DNA of 64,000 nt, taken from the NCBI RefSeq assembly GCF_900129425.1, contig NZ_LT670817.1:6138001-6202000 (forward strand), given 5' to 3'. The DNA is from Bradyrhizobium erythrophlei (GTDB lineage Bacteria > Pseudomonadota > Alphaproteobacteria > Rhizobiales > Xanthobacteraceae). A model generated the notes under the pieces. That model was not told the origin of the DNA and did not search any database. It saw only the letters and a list, made by a program, of their open reading frames with translations. This document shows positions 8,983-16,915 of this stretch, one piece after another. A program made the position numbers and the translations under genes. Position 1 is the first letter of the stretch. Every line of letters starts with the position of its first letter.

Positions 8983-9953
8983 TCCGCGCAGCGATTGTCG
9001 GCCTCGGCCGCTGGGGCCGCAATCTCGTCACGGCCTCGCACGGCCACGAGCGGCTGAAAATCGTCCGTGCGGTCGAGCCCGCCATCGAGACGGCACGAGG
9101 CTTTTGCGCGCAACACCATCTTGAGCTGACCGGCGATCTGGACGCGGTGCTCGGAGATGGCACGATCGGCGCGGTTCTGCTGGCGACGCCGCATTCACTG
9201 CATCCGGCGCAGGTCATCGCCTGCGCTACCGCACGAAAACAGATATTCTGCGAGAAGCCGCTCGCGCTGCATCGCGCCGATGCTGGGCGGATGTTCCTGG
9301 CTTGCCGCGAGGCCGGCGTCACGCTCGCGGTCGGCCACAACCGGCGCTTCTGGCCGTCGATGCGCGCGCTGCGCGACATCGTCGCAAGCGGCCAGCTCGG
9401 CACCATCCTTCACGTCGAAGGCCACAACAGCAACGAGAATTCGCAAAAAGTCGTCGCCGGCTGGCGGTTGTCGCCGGAGGAATCGCCCGGCGGCGGACTG
9501 ACCGGCGCCGGACTTCATGTGCTGGACGCGTTCGTCAGCGTGCTCGGCCCGGTCCGCCGGGTTTATGCGCAACTGAATTCGCGCGAAGCAGGGCCGCCTC
9601 CAATCGATACCGCTTTGATGACGCTCGACTTTGTCAACGGCGTCACCGGCACGCTGGCGACGGTGCGGGCGACGCCGCTGTACTGGCGCGTCCATGTGCT
9701 CGGCACGCAAGGTTCTGCCGAGGTGCTGGATGAACTTACCATGGTTGTGCGGAAGACCGGCGGCGAACCACAGCGGACAACCTATCCTGCCATCGACGTC
9801 CTGCGCGCCGAACTCAGCGCCTTCGCCGATGCAATCGAGAACAAGGCCCCGTTTCCCGTGCCGGAAGCCGACGTGCTAGCGACGCTGTCGGCTTTCGAGG
9901 CAGCACTTCAGTCGATGACGTCAGGCGTGCCGGTGACGTGCCATGGCGCTTAA
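8979..9953 (+). CDS. Gfo/Idh/MocA-family oxidoreductase
   Basis: The protein has 324 residues. It begins with the NAD-binding Rossmann motif AAIVGLGRWGRNLV and carries the family hallmark EKP (IFCEKPLALHRADAGRMFLAC) followed by VGHNRRFWPSMR and the beta-sheet domain typical of glucose-fructose and inositol dehydrogenases. It should oxidise or reduce a sugar, polyol or related compound with NAD(P). It overlaps the upstream dehydrogenase by 4 bases and the downstream regulator by 11, giving a tight operon. Substrate is not readable from the sequence. Confidence 0.88.
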   Translation: MIRAAIVGLGRWGRNLVTASHGHERLKIVRAVEPAIETARGFCAQHHLELTGDLDAVLGDGTIGAVLLATPHSLHPAQVIACATARKQIFCEKPLALHRADAGRMFLACREAGVTLAVGHNRRFWPSMRALRDIVASGQLGTILHVEGHNSNENSQKVVAGWRLSPEESPGGGLTGAGLHVLDAFVSVLGPVRRVYAQLNSREAGPPPIDTALMTLDFVNGVTGTLATVRATPLYWRVHVLGTQGSAEVLDELTMVVRKTGGEPQRTTYPAIDVLRAELSAFADAIENKAPFPVPEADVLATLSAFEAALQSMTSGVPVTCHGA

Positions 9954-10695
9954 GAAAGAGCTTCGCAAATCGCCGCGCTATCGCGATATCGCCACCGAGC
10001 TGCAGAAGGAAATCCGGCTCGGCAGCAGCCCGATCGGCAAGCTGTTGCCGACTGAGACCGAATTGATGGCGCGGTTTTCCGCAAGCCGCCAGACGGTGCG
10101 GGAAGCGCTGCGGATCATCACCGAGCAAGGCCTGATCGTGCGGCGAGCGGGGCTCGGCTCGGTGGTGATCGCGACCGAGCCGCCGGTACTGTTCACCCAC
10201 AGCGTCAAATCGCTTAACGAGTGGCTGCGATACTCCAACGAAACCTATCGCGATGTGGTGCACACCAGCGAGATCGTCGCCGAGCGCAAGCTCGCGGCGC
10301 TGTTGAAATGCGAACCCGGCAAGCACTGGTTCCTGATCGAAGCCGTCCGCCGCTCCGATCAATTCTCGGCCCCGCTCGGCTGGACCGAGATCTATGTGCT
10401 GCGCAAGTTCGCCGGCGTCGTGAAGCGGCGTGATCACGGCCGGACCCCGGTCCATGAGCAGATCGCCAGGATGTTCGGCGAAACCATCGAACACGCGCAA
10501 CTCGAAGTGTTCGTACGCGGCATGCCCGCGAAACTCGCCAGGCCGCTACAGGTGAAGCCGGGTTCGCCGGCGCTGACGATGGTGCGGCGCTACTACGGCC
10601 TGCGGGAAGAATTGTTCGAGGTCACCGTCACCACCCATCCGGAAGGCCGCTACACCTATACGATGGATATGCAACGATCGCTGAGGCCGCTGTGA
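9943..10695 (+). CDS. GntR-family transcriptional regulator, HutC/UTRA subgroup
   Basis: The protein has 250 residues. Residues about 10-80 form the GntR winged helix (IGKLLPTETELMARFSASR, then TVREALRIITEQGLIVRR). Residues about 95-245 match the UTRA effector-binding domain (TSEIVAERKLAALLKC, EAVRRSD.. GWTEIYVL). Such regulators usually repress their own catabolic operon and release DNA on binding a metabolite. The gene begins inside the end of the Gfo/Idh gene, so it is co-transcribed, and the inverted repeat at 6958-7045 is its likely target. The effector is unknown. Confidence 0.9.
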   Translation: MALKKELRKSPRYRDIATELQKEIRLGSSPIGKLLPTETELMARFSASRQTVREALRIITEQGLIVRRAGLGSVVIATEPPVLFTHSVKSLNEWLRYSNETYRDVVHTSEIVAERKLAALLKCEPGKHWFLIEAVRRSDQFSAPLGWTEIYVLRKFAGVVKRRDHGRTPVHEQIARMFGETIEHAQLEVFVRGMPAKLARPLQVKPGSPALTMVRRYYGLREELFEVTVTTHPEGRYTYTMDMQRSLRPL

Positions 10696-10698
10696 AGG

Positions 10699-12120
10699 TC
10701 ACATCAGATGCGGTCCGGCGCCGTCCGCTGCCTCCAGTACCGCCGCACGCCATTCGCGTTTCACCGGCAGGATCGGAGGCATCGGCGCAACATCCGGCTC
10801 CATCGTCGGCGGCGCGGTTGCTTCAATGTGTTCGGTACGCGAGGCCTTGCGCATGAAGAGATTGTAAATCAGCCATTGCGCGCGATGCCGCGCGCCGCGC
10901 AGCGGAAAACGGCCGGCAATCGAGGAGTTCGAGTAAAACCCCTCATACGCGCTTTGCTGACCGACCCGCAACTCGTCCGGCGACATGCCCGCCGGCAGGT
11001 AGGTGACGTGACCCTGATCATACATCGTCCAGTCGAATGAAACGATGCGGCCGGCCCGCTTCATCTCGTACCAGGTCAGCGTGCCGGGATACGGTGTCAG
11101 CACCGAATAGGCGCAGGCATCGTATTTGGCGCCAATGTTGAACTTCACCGTGTCGTCAAACACCGAGGTGTCGTCGCCGTCGAATCCAAACATGAACAGG
11201 CCGAACACCATGATTCCGTAGGAATGAACCTTCTCCACCAGCGCCAGGAAATTTTCCGGCCGGTTGACGTGTTTGTGCACGCTTTTCAGCGTCTCGCGCG
11301 AGATCGATTCGAACCCGATGCTCAGCATCGTGCAGCCGCTTTCGGCGGCAAGTTCGAGCATCCGATCGTCCTGCGCGAGTTTCGAAGTAACGCCGGCCTG
11401 CCAGTGAATTCCACGGCCCTTCAGGGCGCGCATGACCTCCTTGGGGCGCTCGGGGGTGCCGAAGAAGTCGGCGTCATTCACGGAGACGGTGCGTGCGCCG
11501 CAGTTCTCCATCTCGTGGATGACTTCATCGACCGGGCGATAGCGAAACTTGAGGCCGTTCATCAGCGGTTCGGCGCAGAAGGTGCAGCCCTGGTGGCAGC
11601 CGCGTGATGTCTGGACGAAGGTCCGGTTGACGTAACGGCTCTTCTTGAGCAAGTCGTAACGCGGCATCGGCATTCCTGCCATCGGATGCAGCCTATCGGA
11701 CTTGTAGGTTCCCCGCATCGCCCCTTGCTTGAGATCATCAAGCAGCTTGTCGATGACGAGCTCGACCTCTCCAATCACGACCGCGTCGCAGTGTTTCAAG
11801 GCTTCCTGCGGCATAAAGCTGGGATGGACGCCCCCCATAACGACAGGCACGCCTTTGGCGCGAAACTGGTCGGCGACCTCGTACCCGCGGTTGACGTAGC
11901 TCGTCATTGCCGAAATTCCGATCAGGTCAGCTTTCAGATCAAAGTCGATGGCCTCGATGTTCTCGTCGGTCAGCACGACCTCGTATTGGTCTTTCGGAAT
12001 GCAAGCGGCCACGGCCAGCAAACCGGCGAGCGGGGAATACAGCGCTCGATTGAAGTAAATTGGGCGGGTCGTCAGTGAATCGGTCTTGGGATTGATGAGG
12101 TGGATGACGCGAGTACGCAT
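10699..12120 (-). CDS. B12-binding-domain radical SAM protein
   Basis: The protein has 473 residues. Residues 1-135 resemble the cobalamin-binding fold of class B radical SAM enzymes (IGISAMTSYVNRGYEVADQ and GVPVVMGGVHPSFMPQEAL), although the B12 DXHXXG motif is not present. The [4Fe-4S] motif CHQGCTFC places Cys at residues 175, 179 and 182, followed by the TIM-barrel half (GCTMLSIGFESISRETLKS). The C-terminus contains a helical extension. Relatives include BchE-, HpnP- and HpnJ-like enzymes acting on tetrapyrroles and hopanoids; I cannot assign a substrate. The ATG at 12120 has a clear AGGAGG site. The gene stands alone, converging with the GntR gene 3 bases away. Confidence 0.85.
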   Translation of the reverse strand: MRTRVIHLINPKTDSLTTRPIYFNRALYSPLAGLLAVAACIPKDQYEVVLTDENIEAIDFDLKADLIGISAMTSYVNRGYEVADQFRAKGVPVVMGGVHPSFMPQEALKHCDAVVIGEVELVIDKLLDDLKQGAMRGTYKSDRLHPMAGMPMPRYDLLKKSRYVNRTFVQTSRGCHQGCTFCAEPLMNGLKFRYRPVDEVIHEMENCGARTVSVNDADFFGTPERPKEVMRALKGRGIHWQAGVTSKLAQDDRMLELAAESGCTMLSIGFESISRETLKSVHKHVNRPENFLALVEKVHSYGIMVFGLFMFGFDGDDTSVFDDTVKFNIGAKYDACAYSVLTPYPGTLTWYEMKRAGRIVSFDWTMYDQGHVTYLPAGMSPDELRVGQQSAYEGFYSNSSIAGRFPLRGARHRAQWLIYNLFMRKASRTEHIEATAPPTMEPDVAPMPPILPVKREWRAAVLEAADGAGPHLM

Positions 12121-12477
12121 GAGAGCCTCCTGTTGCACCGACCTGTCGTGGCCCCGAGCCGCAGCGAACGGAAACGTCTGCCGCAGGTTTGCCTGCAACC
12201 AATCGCAGCGACCGCGTCCTTCCCTAGCCTGCCTCTCGAACAGCACGCTGGCGGTATCCTAGGCTAGATGCGTGCCCTATGCCAGTTCAAGCGCTAGAGC
12301 AGAAAACGTTCCCGGCCTGACCAGCCTCGGATGAAAGCCTGCGCCTCGTGAATCTTAGGTCCGGTCCCGGACAAAGCTGCAGCATCGATGAACCGGTTTC
12401 CTGTGTCGGGCACCAACGTGCAGCCGCGGACCGGAACCCGGCCGGCCATCCGTGCAAGCGCGCGGAATCAGGGTCGG
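12121..12477. other. Intergenic region, no gene seen
   Basis: These 357 bases lie between two minus-strand genes. The part next to 12120 holds the radical SAM ribosome site and presumably its promoter. Small open frames on either strand look like noise. I saw no convincing terminator hairpin or repeat. Confidence 0.45.
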
Positions 12478-13332
12478 CTACTTCAGCATCCCGGCAAATG
12501 TCTTGGCGAAAGTGTGGACGTCTCCCGGCCATCGCGCCGAGACGTAATTGCGGTCGCGGACCACGAAGGCCGGCGTCTCGTCATCCATGGAATCCCGCAC
12601 CAGGCCCGAGGTCTTGCGGCGATAGTGTGCATCGGCCGTTGGCACATCGCGGAAATCGTCCGCGCTTGCCAGCGCACGCGTCACTTCCTGCTGCACCGAC
12701 ATAAAGCCCTTCGGCTGTCCATCCTGCTCCAGATAGGTCCGATAATAGTTTGGATCCCAGAATCGCGTGACGCGCGCGACCGACCACGCGCTGTTTTCGA
12801 ACGCCCAGGTCAAGGCCGTCGTCCGATATCCGGAAAGAACCGAGCGCCCGGTCCGTTTCGAGATGCTGCGCGCCGCGAGCAGCACGCCATGGCAGATGGC
12901 CGCCACCGGCTTTTCCTGATCAAAAAATCCGGCAACATGGCGTTGCAGAATTTCGCTTTCCAGGTACTCGCGCATGCCCCGCGCACGATGCCCGCCCGGC
13001 AACAGCAGCGCATCGAAAGCCGCGGGATCGATCGCGTCCCACCGCAGCGGCGCCAGGTAGTCCGGATCGGCAATCATCTCGGCGTAAGCTTGGCGTGCGT
13101 TCCGATTTGCCCGCATCAGGAGCCCGACGAAGGGCAGGTTGCGCAGCAGGGGAACGGCACCCCACAAATCCAGGCCCTTCCCTGTCAGCATCATGTCGTC
13201 GGCAATGGCAGGCTGTCCGTGAGGAGTGGCGAACCTGACGAGGTGTCCGGCGTTCACCAGCACCCGCCAGCTTACCGCCGCCTCGCTCGGATCGAAATCT
13301 CGCGCAGGTAACAGGAAAAGAACGCGCGCCAT
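12478..13332 (-). CDS. DJ-1/PfpI (class I glutamine amidotransferase-like) protein
   Basis: The protein has 284 residues, cytoplasmic. It starts as the family does, with MARVLFLLPARDFDPSEAA and a beta-alpha repeat, has the loop DALLLPGGHRARGMREYLES, and the nucleophile elbow AAICHGVLLAARS with the reactive Cys. Family members include chaperone/glyoxalase-like proteins and proteases; this longer form with an insert (residues about 55-85) resembles DJ-1-like hydrolases of unknown substrate. The ATG at 13332 has a GAGGGGG site. It is divergent from the CoA-transferase gene. Confidence 0.85.
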   Translation of the reverse strand: MARVLFLLPARDFDPSEAAVSWRVLVNAGHLVRFATPHGQPAIADDMMLTGKGLDLWGAVPLLRNLPFVGLLMRANRNARQAYAEMIADPDYLAPLRWDAIDPAAFDALLLPGGHRARGMREYLESEILQRHVAGFFDQEKPVAAICHGVLLAARSISKRTGRSVLSGYRTTALTWAFENSAWSVARVTRFWDPNYYRTYLEQDGQPKGFMSVQQEVTRALASADDFRDVPTADAHYRRKTSGLVRDSMDDETPAFVVRDRNYVSARWPGDVHTFAKTFAGMLK

Positions 13333-13443
13333 CGAGCCCCCTCGCATCGGCGGCAAACCTCATGCCGCCGGGATTTAATCGGTATTCCGCCCAGGGACCA
13401 TATCCGGCTATACCGTAAAGCAAGAATGATTTGGAGCCAATTC

Positions 13444-14616
13444 ATGAACGGGAAACCGCCGTCACTGCCGCTGGCCGGCATCACCGTCGTCTCACTCGAG
13501 CAGGCCATCGCGGCACCTCTGGCCAGCCGGCACCTGGCCGATTGGGGCGCGCGGGTGATCAAGATCGAGCGGCCCGGCAAGGGCGATTTCTGCCGCGACT
13601 ACGACTACGTGATGAACGGGATGTCGAGCCAGTTCGCCTGGACAAACCGCTCCAAGGAGAGCCTGGCACTCGACGTCAAAAGCAGCGAGGGCAAGCGCGT
13701 GCTCGACGCGCTGCTGCCGCAAGCGGACGTGTTCCTGCAAAATCTGGCGCCGGGCGCGGCGCAGCGGCTCGGGCTCGATGCCGCAACGCTGGTCGGGCGC
13801 TTTCCGCGCCTGATCGCCTGCGACATCTCCGGTTACGGCAGCGGCGGTCCCTACAGCCAGAAAAAGGCCTACGACCTGCTGGTACAATGCGAAGCAGGAT
13901 TCCTGTCAGTCAACGGCACCGAGGAACAGCCTGCGAAATGCGGCATCGCCGTCGTCGACACCGCGACCGGCATGTACATCGTGAACGGCGTGCTGATGGC
14001 GCTGTTCAATCGCGAGCGCACCGGCAAGGGCATGGCGTTCGAAGTCTCGCTGTTCGATTCCATGACGGAATGGATGAGCTATCCGGCATACTACACCGAG
14101 GGCGCCGGCAAGCCGCTGGTCCGCACCGGCACCCGTCACGCCACCATCGCGCCCTACGGCCCGTTTAGGTGCGGCGACGGACGCACCGTCTTCTTCGGAA
14201 TCCAGAACGAGCGCGAATGGACCGCGCTGTGCGCGCAGGTGTTGGAGGACGCGGCGCTCGCGAGCGACCCGCGTTTTTGCACCAACCCGCAGCGCATGCA
14301 AAATCGCGATGCGCTGGAAGCTTTGATCGAGCAAAAATTCGAAAAATTCTCGGCCGAACGGATGCTGCAGCGGCTCGACGATGCCGCCATCGCCAATGCC
14401 AATATGAACACCGTCGAAGCCTTCCTCAGGCATCCGCAGCTTCACGCACGCGACCGCGTTCAGAAGGTGGGATCGCCGAACGGACCGCTGACAAGCTTTC
14501 TGCCTGCGATCACCATTCCCGGCGTCACGCCGGTCATGGGTGATATTCCCGCTGTCGGCGAGCATACCGACGCAATCCTGGCCGAGCTCGGCCTGCTGGA
14601 AACGACACGGACATGA
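13444..14616 (+). CDS. CaiB/BaiF (class III) CoA-transferase
   Basis: The protein has 390 residues. The N-terminal Rossmann-like start (LAGITVVSLEQAIAAPLASRHLADWGARVIKIERPGKGD, read in two parts) is the family signature. The catalytic Asp is expected in KKAYDLLVQCEAGFLSVNGT. It should move CoA between carboxylic acids in the cytoplasm. The ATG at 13444 has TTGGAG 7 bases upstream; an earlier in-frame ATG at 13426 lacks a site. It overlaps the next gene, a CitE-like lyase, by 4 bases. A CoA-transferase paired with a CitE-like lyase suggests activation then cleavage of a C5 dicarboxylic acid such as citramalate or itaconate, which is inference. Confidence 0.9.
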   Translation: MNGKPPSLPLAGITVVSLEQAIAAPLASRHLADWGARVIKIERPGKGDFCRDYDYVMNGMSSQFAWTNRSKESLALDVKSSEGKRVLDALLPQADVFLQNLAPGAAQRLGLDAATLVGRFPRLIACDISGYGSGGPYSQKKAYDLLVQCEAGFLSVNGTEEQPAKCGIAVVDTATGMYIVNGVLMALFNRERTGKGMAFEVSLFDSMTEWMSYPAYYTEGAGKPLVRTGTRHATIAPYGPFRCGDGRTVFFGIQNEREWTALCAQVLEDAALASDPRFCTNPQRMQNRDALEALIEQKFEKFSAERMLQRLDDAAIANANMNTVEAFLRHPQLHARDRVQKVGSPNGPLTSFLPAITIPGVTPVMGDIPAVGEHTDAILAELGLLETTRT

Positions 14617-15536
14617 GCGCGCCGCGTTTGACTCGAACATATCTCGCCGTCCCGGCGCATCGCTCACGGCTGGTGCAAAACGCGGCGGCATCAACCGCCG
14701 ACGCTGTGTTCCTTGATCTCGAGGACGCAGTGCCGCCGGCCGAAAAGGCTGCGGCGCTGGAGGCGGCTGCGACGGCCTTGACCACGCTCGATTGGGGCCA
14801 GAAGACCGTAGCGATCAGACTGAACACGATCGACAGCCCGTCGATTCGACAAGAGATCGCCCGCCTCGGCGGCATCCCGCGGCTTGACGCCTTCATCATT
14901 CCGAAGGCGGAGGCGGTGGCCGAGGTTACACAAATCGGCGGCTGGATCACCGACGCCGCCGCAAAGCGGCAAGCGCCCGCCGAGATGGAATTACTGATCG
15001 AGACCGCACGCGGGCTGATCAATGTGGAAGCGCTCGCGGCCGCCGATCCGCTGGTGACCGCCTTGCATCTTGGCGTCGGCGATTTCGCCGCCTCGATCGG
15101 CGCGCGCAGCGCCGAAATCGGCGCATCGCCACCCGGATACAGGCATGTCGGCAGCGCGGCGGATGGATATCCGACGATTCCGCTCGACCTGTTCGCCTAT
15201 CCGATGATGCGGCTGCTGGTCGCCGCCCGCGCCTTCGGCCTGCGCGCGATCGATGGACCGTGCGGCGCCTTCCGCGATGCGGTCGCTACCTCAGCGACGG
15301 CGGCGAAGGCGGCCGCGATGGGTTTCGACGGCAAGCAGGTCATCCATCCCACTCAGATCGAAGCCACGCGCAACGCCTTCATCCCCTCCGACGAAGAACT
15401 GGCGAACGCCCAGCGTGTGATCGCGGCGATGGAGGAGGCCGAACGAAACGGCCAGGCCGCCGTGACGGTCGATGGCAGGATGGTGGACTACGCCAACCTG
15501 CGGATGATCCGGCGGTTGATGAGTTTCAAGGGATAG
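14613..15536 (+). CDS. HpcH/HpaI-family CitE-like acyl-CoA lyase
   Basis: The protein has 307 residues. CitE landmarks are TYLAVPAHRSRLVQNAAAS, the acidic metal motif FLDLEDAVPPAEK, the substrate-binding Arg in AIRLNTIDS, the metal Glu in LLIETARGLINVE, and HLGVGDFAASIG. The family cleaves 3-hydroxyacyl-CoA esters (malyl-CoA, citramalyl-CoA) to acetyl-CoA plus an oxo acid. Overlap with the CoA-transferase indicates the two work on one pathway. A (S)-citramalyl-CoA lyase role is plausible but not shown, since no itaconyl-CoA hydratase gene is adjacent. Confidence 0.87.
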   Translation: MSAPRLTRTYLAVPAHRSRLVQNAAASTADAVFLDLEDAVPPAEKAAALEAAATALTTLDWGQKTVAIRLNTIDSPSIRQEIARLGGIPRLDAFIIPKAEAVAEVTQIGGWITDAAAKRQAPAEMELLIETARGLINVEALAAADPLVTALHLGVGDFAASIGARSAEIGASPPGYRHVGSAADGYPTIPLDLFAYPMMRLLVAARAFGLRAIDGPCGAFRDAVATSATAAKAAAMGFDGKQVIHPTQIEATRNAFIPSDEELANAQRVIAAMEEAERNGQAAVTVDGRMVDYANLRMIRRLMSFKG

Positions 15537-15595
15537 CTCTGAGAGGCAGGCACGCCCTGCCCCGCCTCTCCTCGCATCCTTGGGAGCATCCGTTC

Positions 15596-16570
15596 TCAAA
15601 CCAGCAGCACCGTCGATCCCGTGGTCTTGCGCGCAGCGAGATCGGCATGCGCCTTGGCCGCGTCCTTCAGCGGATAGGTCTGGTTGACCTCGATCTTGAC
15701 TGCGCCTGAAAGCACCACGTCGAACAGCTCTTTCGCCATTGCCACGAGGTTCTCGCGCTTGGCGCCATAGGTATTGAGCGTCGGACGGGTGACGTACAGC
15801 GAGCCCTTCTGGGCCAGCAGGCCGAGGTTAAGCGGCTCGACACTCCCCGAGGATTGCCCGAACAGCGCCACAAGGCCCAATGGCGCCAGGCAGTCGAGCG
15901 ATTTCAAAAACGTGTCCTTGCCGACGGAGTCGTAGACGACGGGAACTTTTTTGCCGCCGGTGATCTCCTCGACGCGCTTTACGAAATCCTCGCGGCTATA
16001 CACAATCGTGTGGGCGCAGCCATGGGCTTGCGCCAGCTTGGCCTTCTCGTCGCTGCCGACGGTGCCGATCACGGTGGCGCCGAGATGCTTCGCCCATTGG
16101 CCGAGGATGAGGCCGATGCCGCCCGCCGCGGCATGCAACAGGATCGTCTCGCCGGATTTCACCCGATGGGTCTGCCGGATCAGATATTGCACCGTCAGCC
16201 CCTTCAGCATCATCGCCGCGGCGGTCTTGTCATCGATACCGTCGGGCAGTTTGATCAGTCGATCGGCCGGAATCAGCCGTTCTTCGGCATAGGCGCCGAG
16301 CGGCGAGCTGCCATAGGCGACGCGGTCGCCGGCTTTTAGATCGGTGACGCCAGGTCCGAGTTCCAGGACCACGCCGGCCGCCTCGCTGCCGAGGCCGCTT
16401 GGTAACTGGGTGGGGTAAAGTCCCGAGCGAACGTAGATATCGACAAAGTTCAACCCGACCGCGGTGTGGCGGATACGCGCCTCGCCGGGTCCGGGCTTGC
16501 CGACTTCGACTCCTTCCCAGACCAGAACTTCGGGGCCGCCGGTTTGATGAAAGCGGATGGCATGGGTCAT
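15596..16570 (-). CDS. Quinone oxidoreductase, zinc-less MDR family (QorA-like)
   Basis: The protein has 324 residues, the usual size for NADPH:quinone reductase. It opens with THAIRFHQTGGPEVLVWE, has the GLNFVDIYVRSGLYP motif and the NADPH fold AAAGGIGLILGQWAKHLGA. The Zn ligands of alcohol dehydrogenases are absent. It should reduce quinones or alkenals in the cytoplasm. The ATG at 16570 follows a GAGGA site at good distance; the frame stays open further upstream but that part is not conserved. The upstream region carries a perfect 16-bp palindrome that may be an operator. Confidence 0.9.
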   Translation of the reverse strand: MTHAIRFHQTGGPEVLVWEGVEVGKPGPGEARIRHTAVGLNFVDIYVRSGLYPTQLPSGLGSEAAGVVLELGPGVTDLKAGDRVAYGSSPLGAYAEERLIPADRLIKLPDGIDDKTAAAMMLKGLTVQYLIRQTHRVKSGETILLHAAAGGIGLILGQWAKHLGATVIGTVGSDEKAKLAQAHGCAHTIVYSREDFVKRVEEITGGKKVPVVYDSVGKDTFLKSLDCLAPLGLVALFGQSSGSVEPLNLGLLAQKGSLYVTRPTLNTYGAKRENLVAMAKELFDVVLSGAVKIEVNQTYPLKDAAKAHADLAARKTTGSTVLLV

Positions 16571-16915
16571 GGGATATTCCTCACCTGTGCAACAAAAGAA
16601 GGAAAAGTCGGGCGAAAACGTCTCGGCCGAGACGGTCTGCCCCGGTCGTACGATTACAATATGCTCCGATCGAGCGGCAAGGAACAGCCTCGGACCGAGA
16701 TACTGGCTCGTGTTGATCGCATGCCCGTGGCGGAGAAGCATCGGATCGGCCAGCTCGTCGGCAATCCATTCCCGGGTCGATCGAACAAGACCGTGCGATC
16801 TTAACACATTATTTCATTGGACCCTCCGTCCGTCGTTACTACCTCTAGGACACGCGCATTCGGAAAACGAAAAGCGAAGCCAAGCCCTTGCTTGCCGGGA
16901 TCGCATGGCACCAGA
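16571..16915. promoter_or_regulatory. Divergent promoter region with a perfect 16-bp palindrome
   Basis: No gene is seen in these 345 bases between the quinone reductase and the glucan synthase. CGTCTCGGCCGAGACG at 16619-16634 is a perfect palindrome 49 bases upstream of the reductase start, a position typical for a TetR- or LysR-type operator. The assignment as an operator is inference. Confidence 0.45.
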
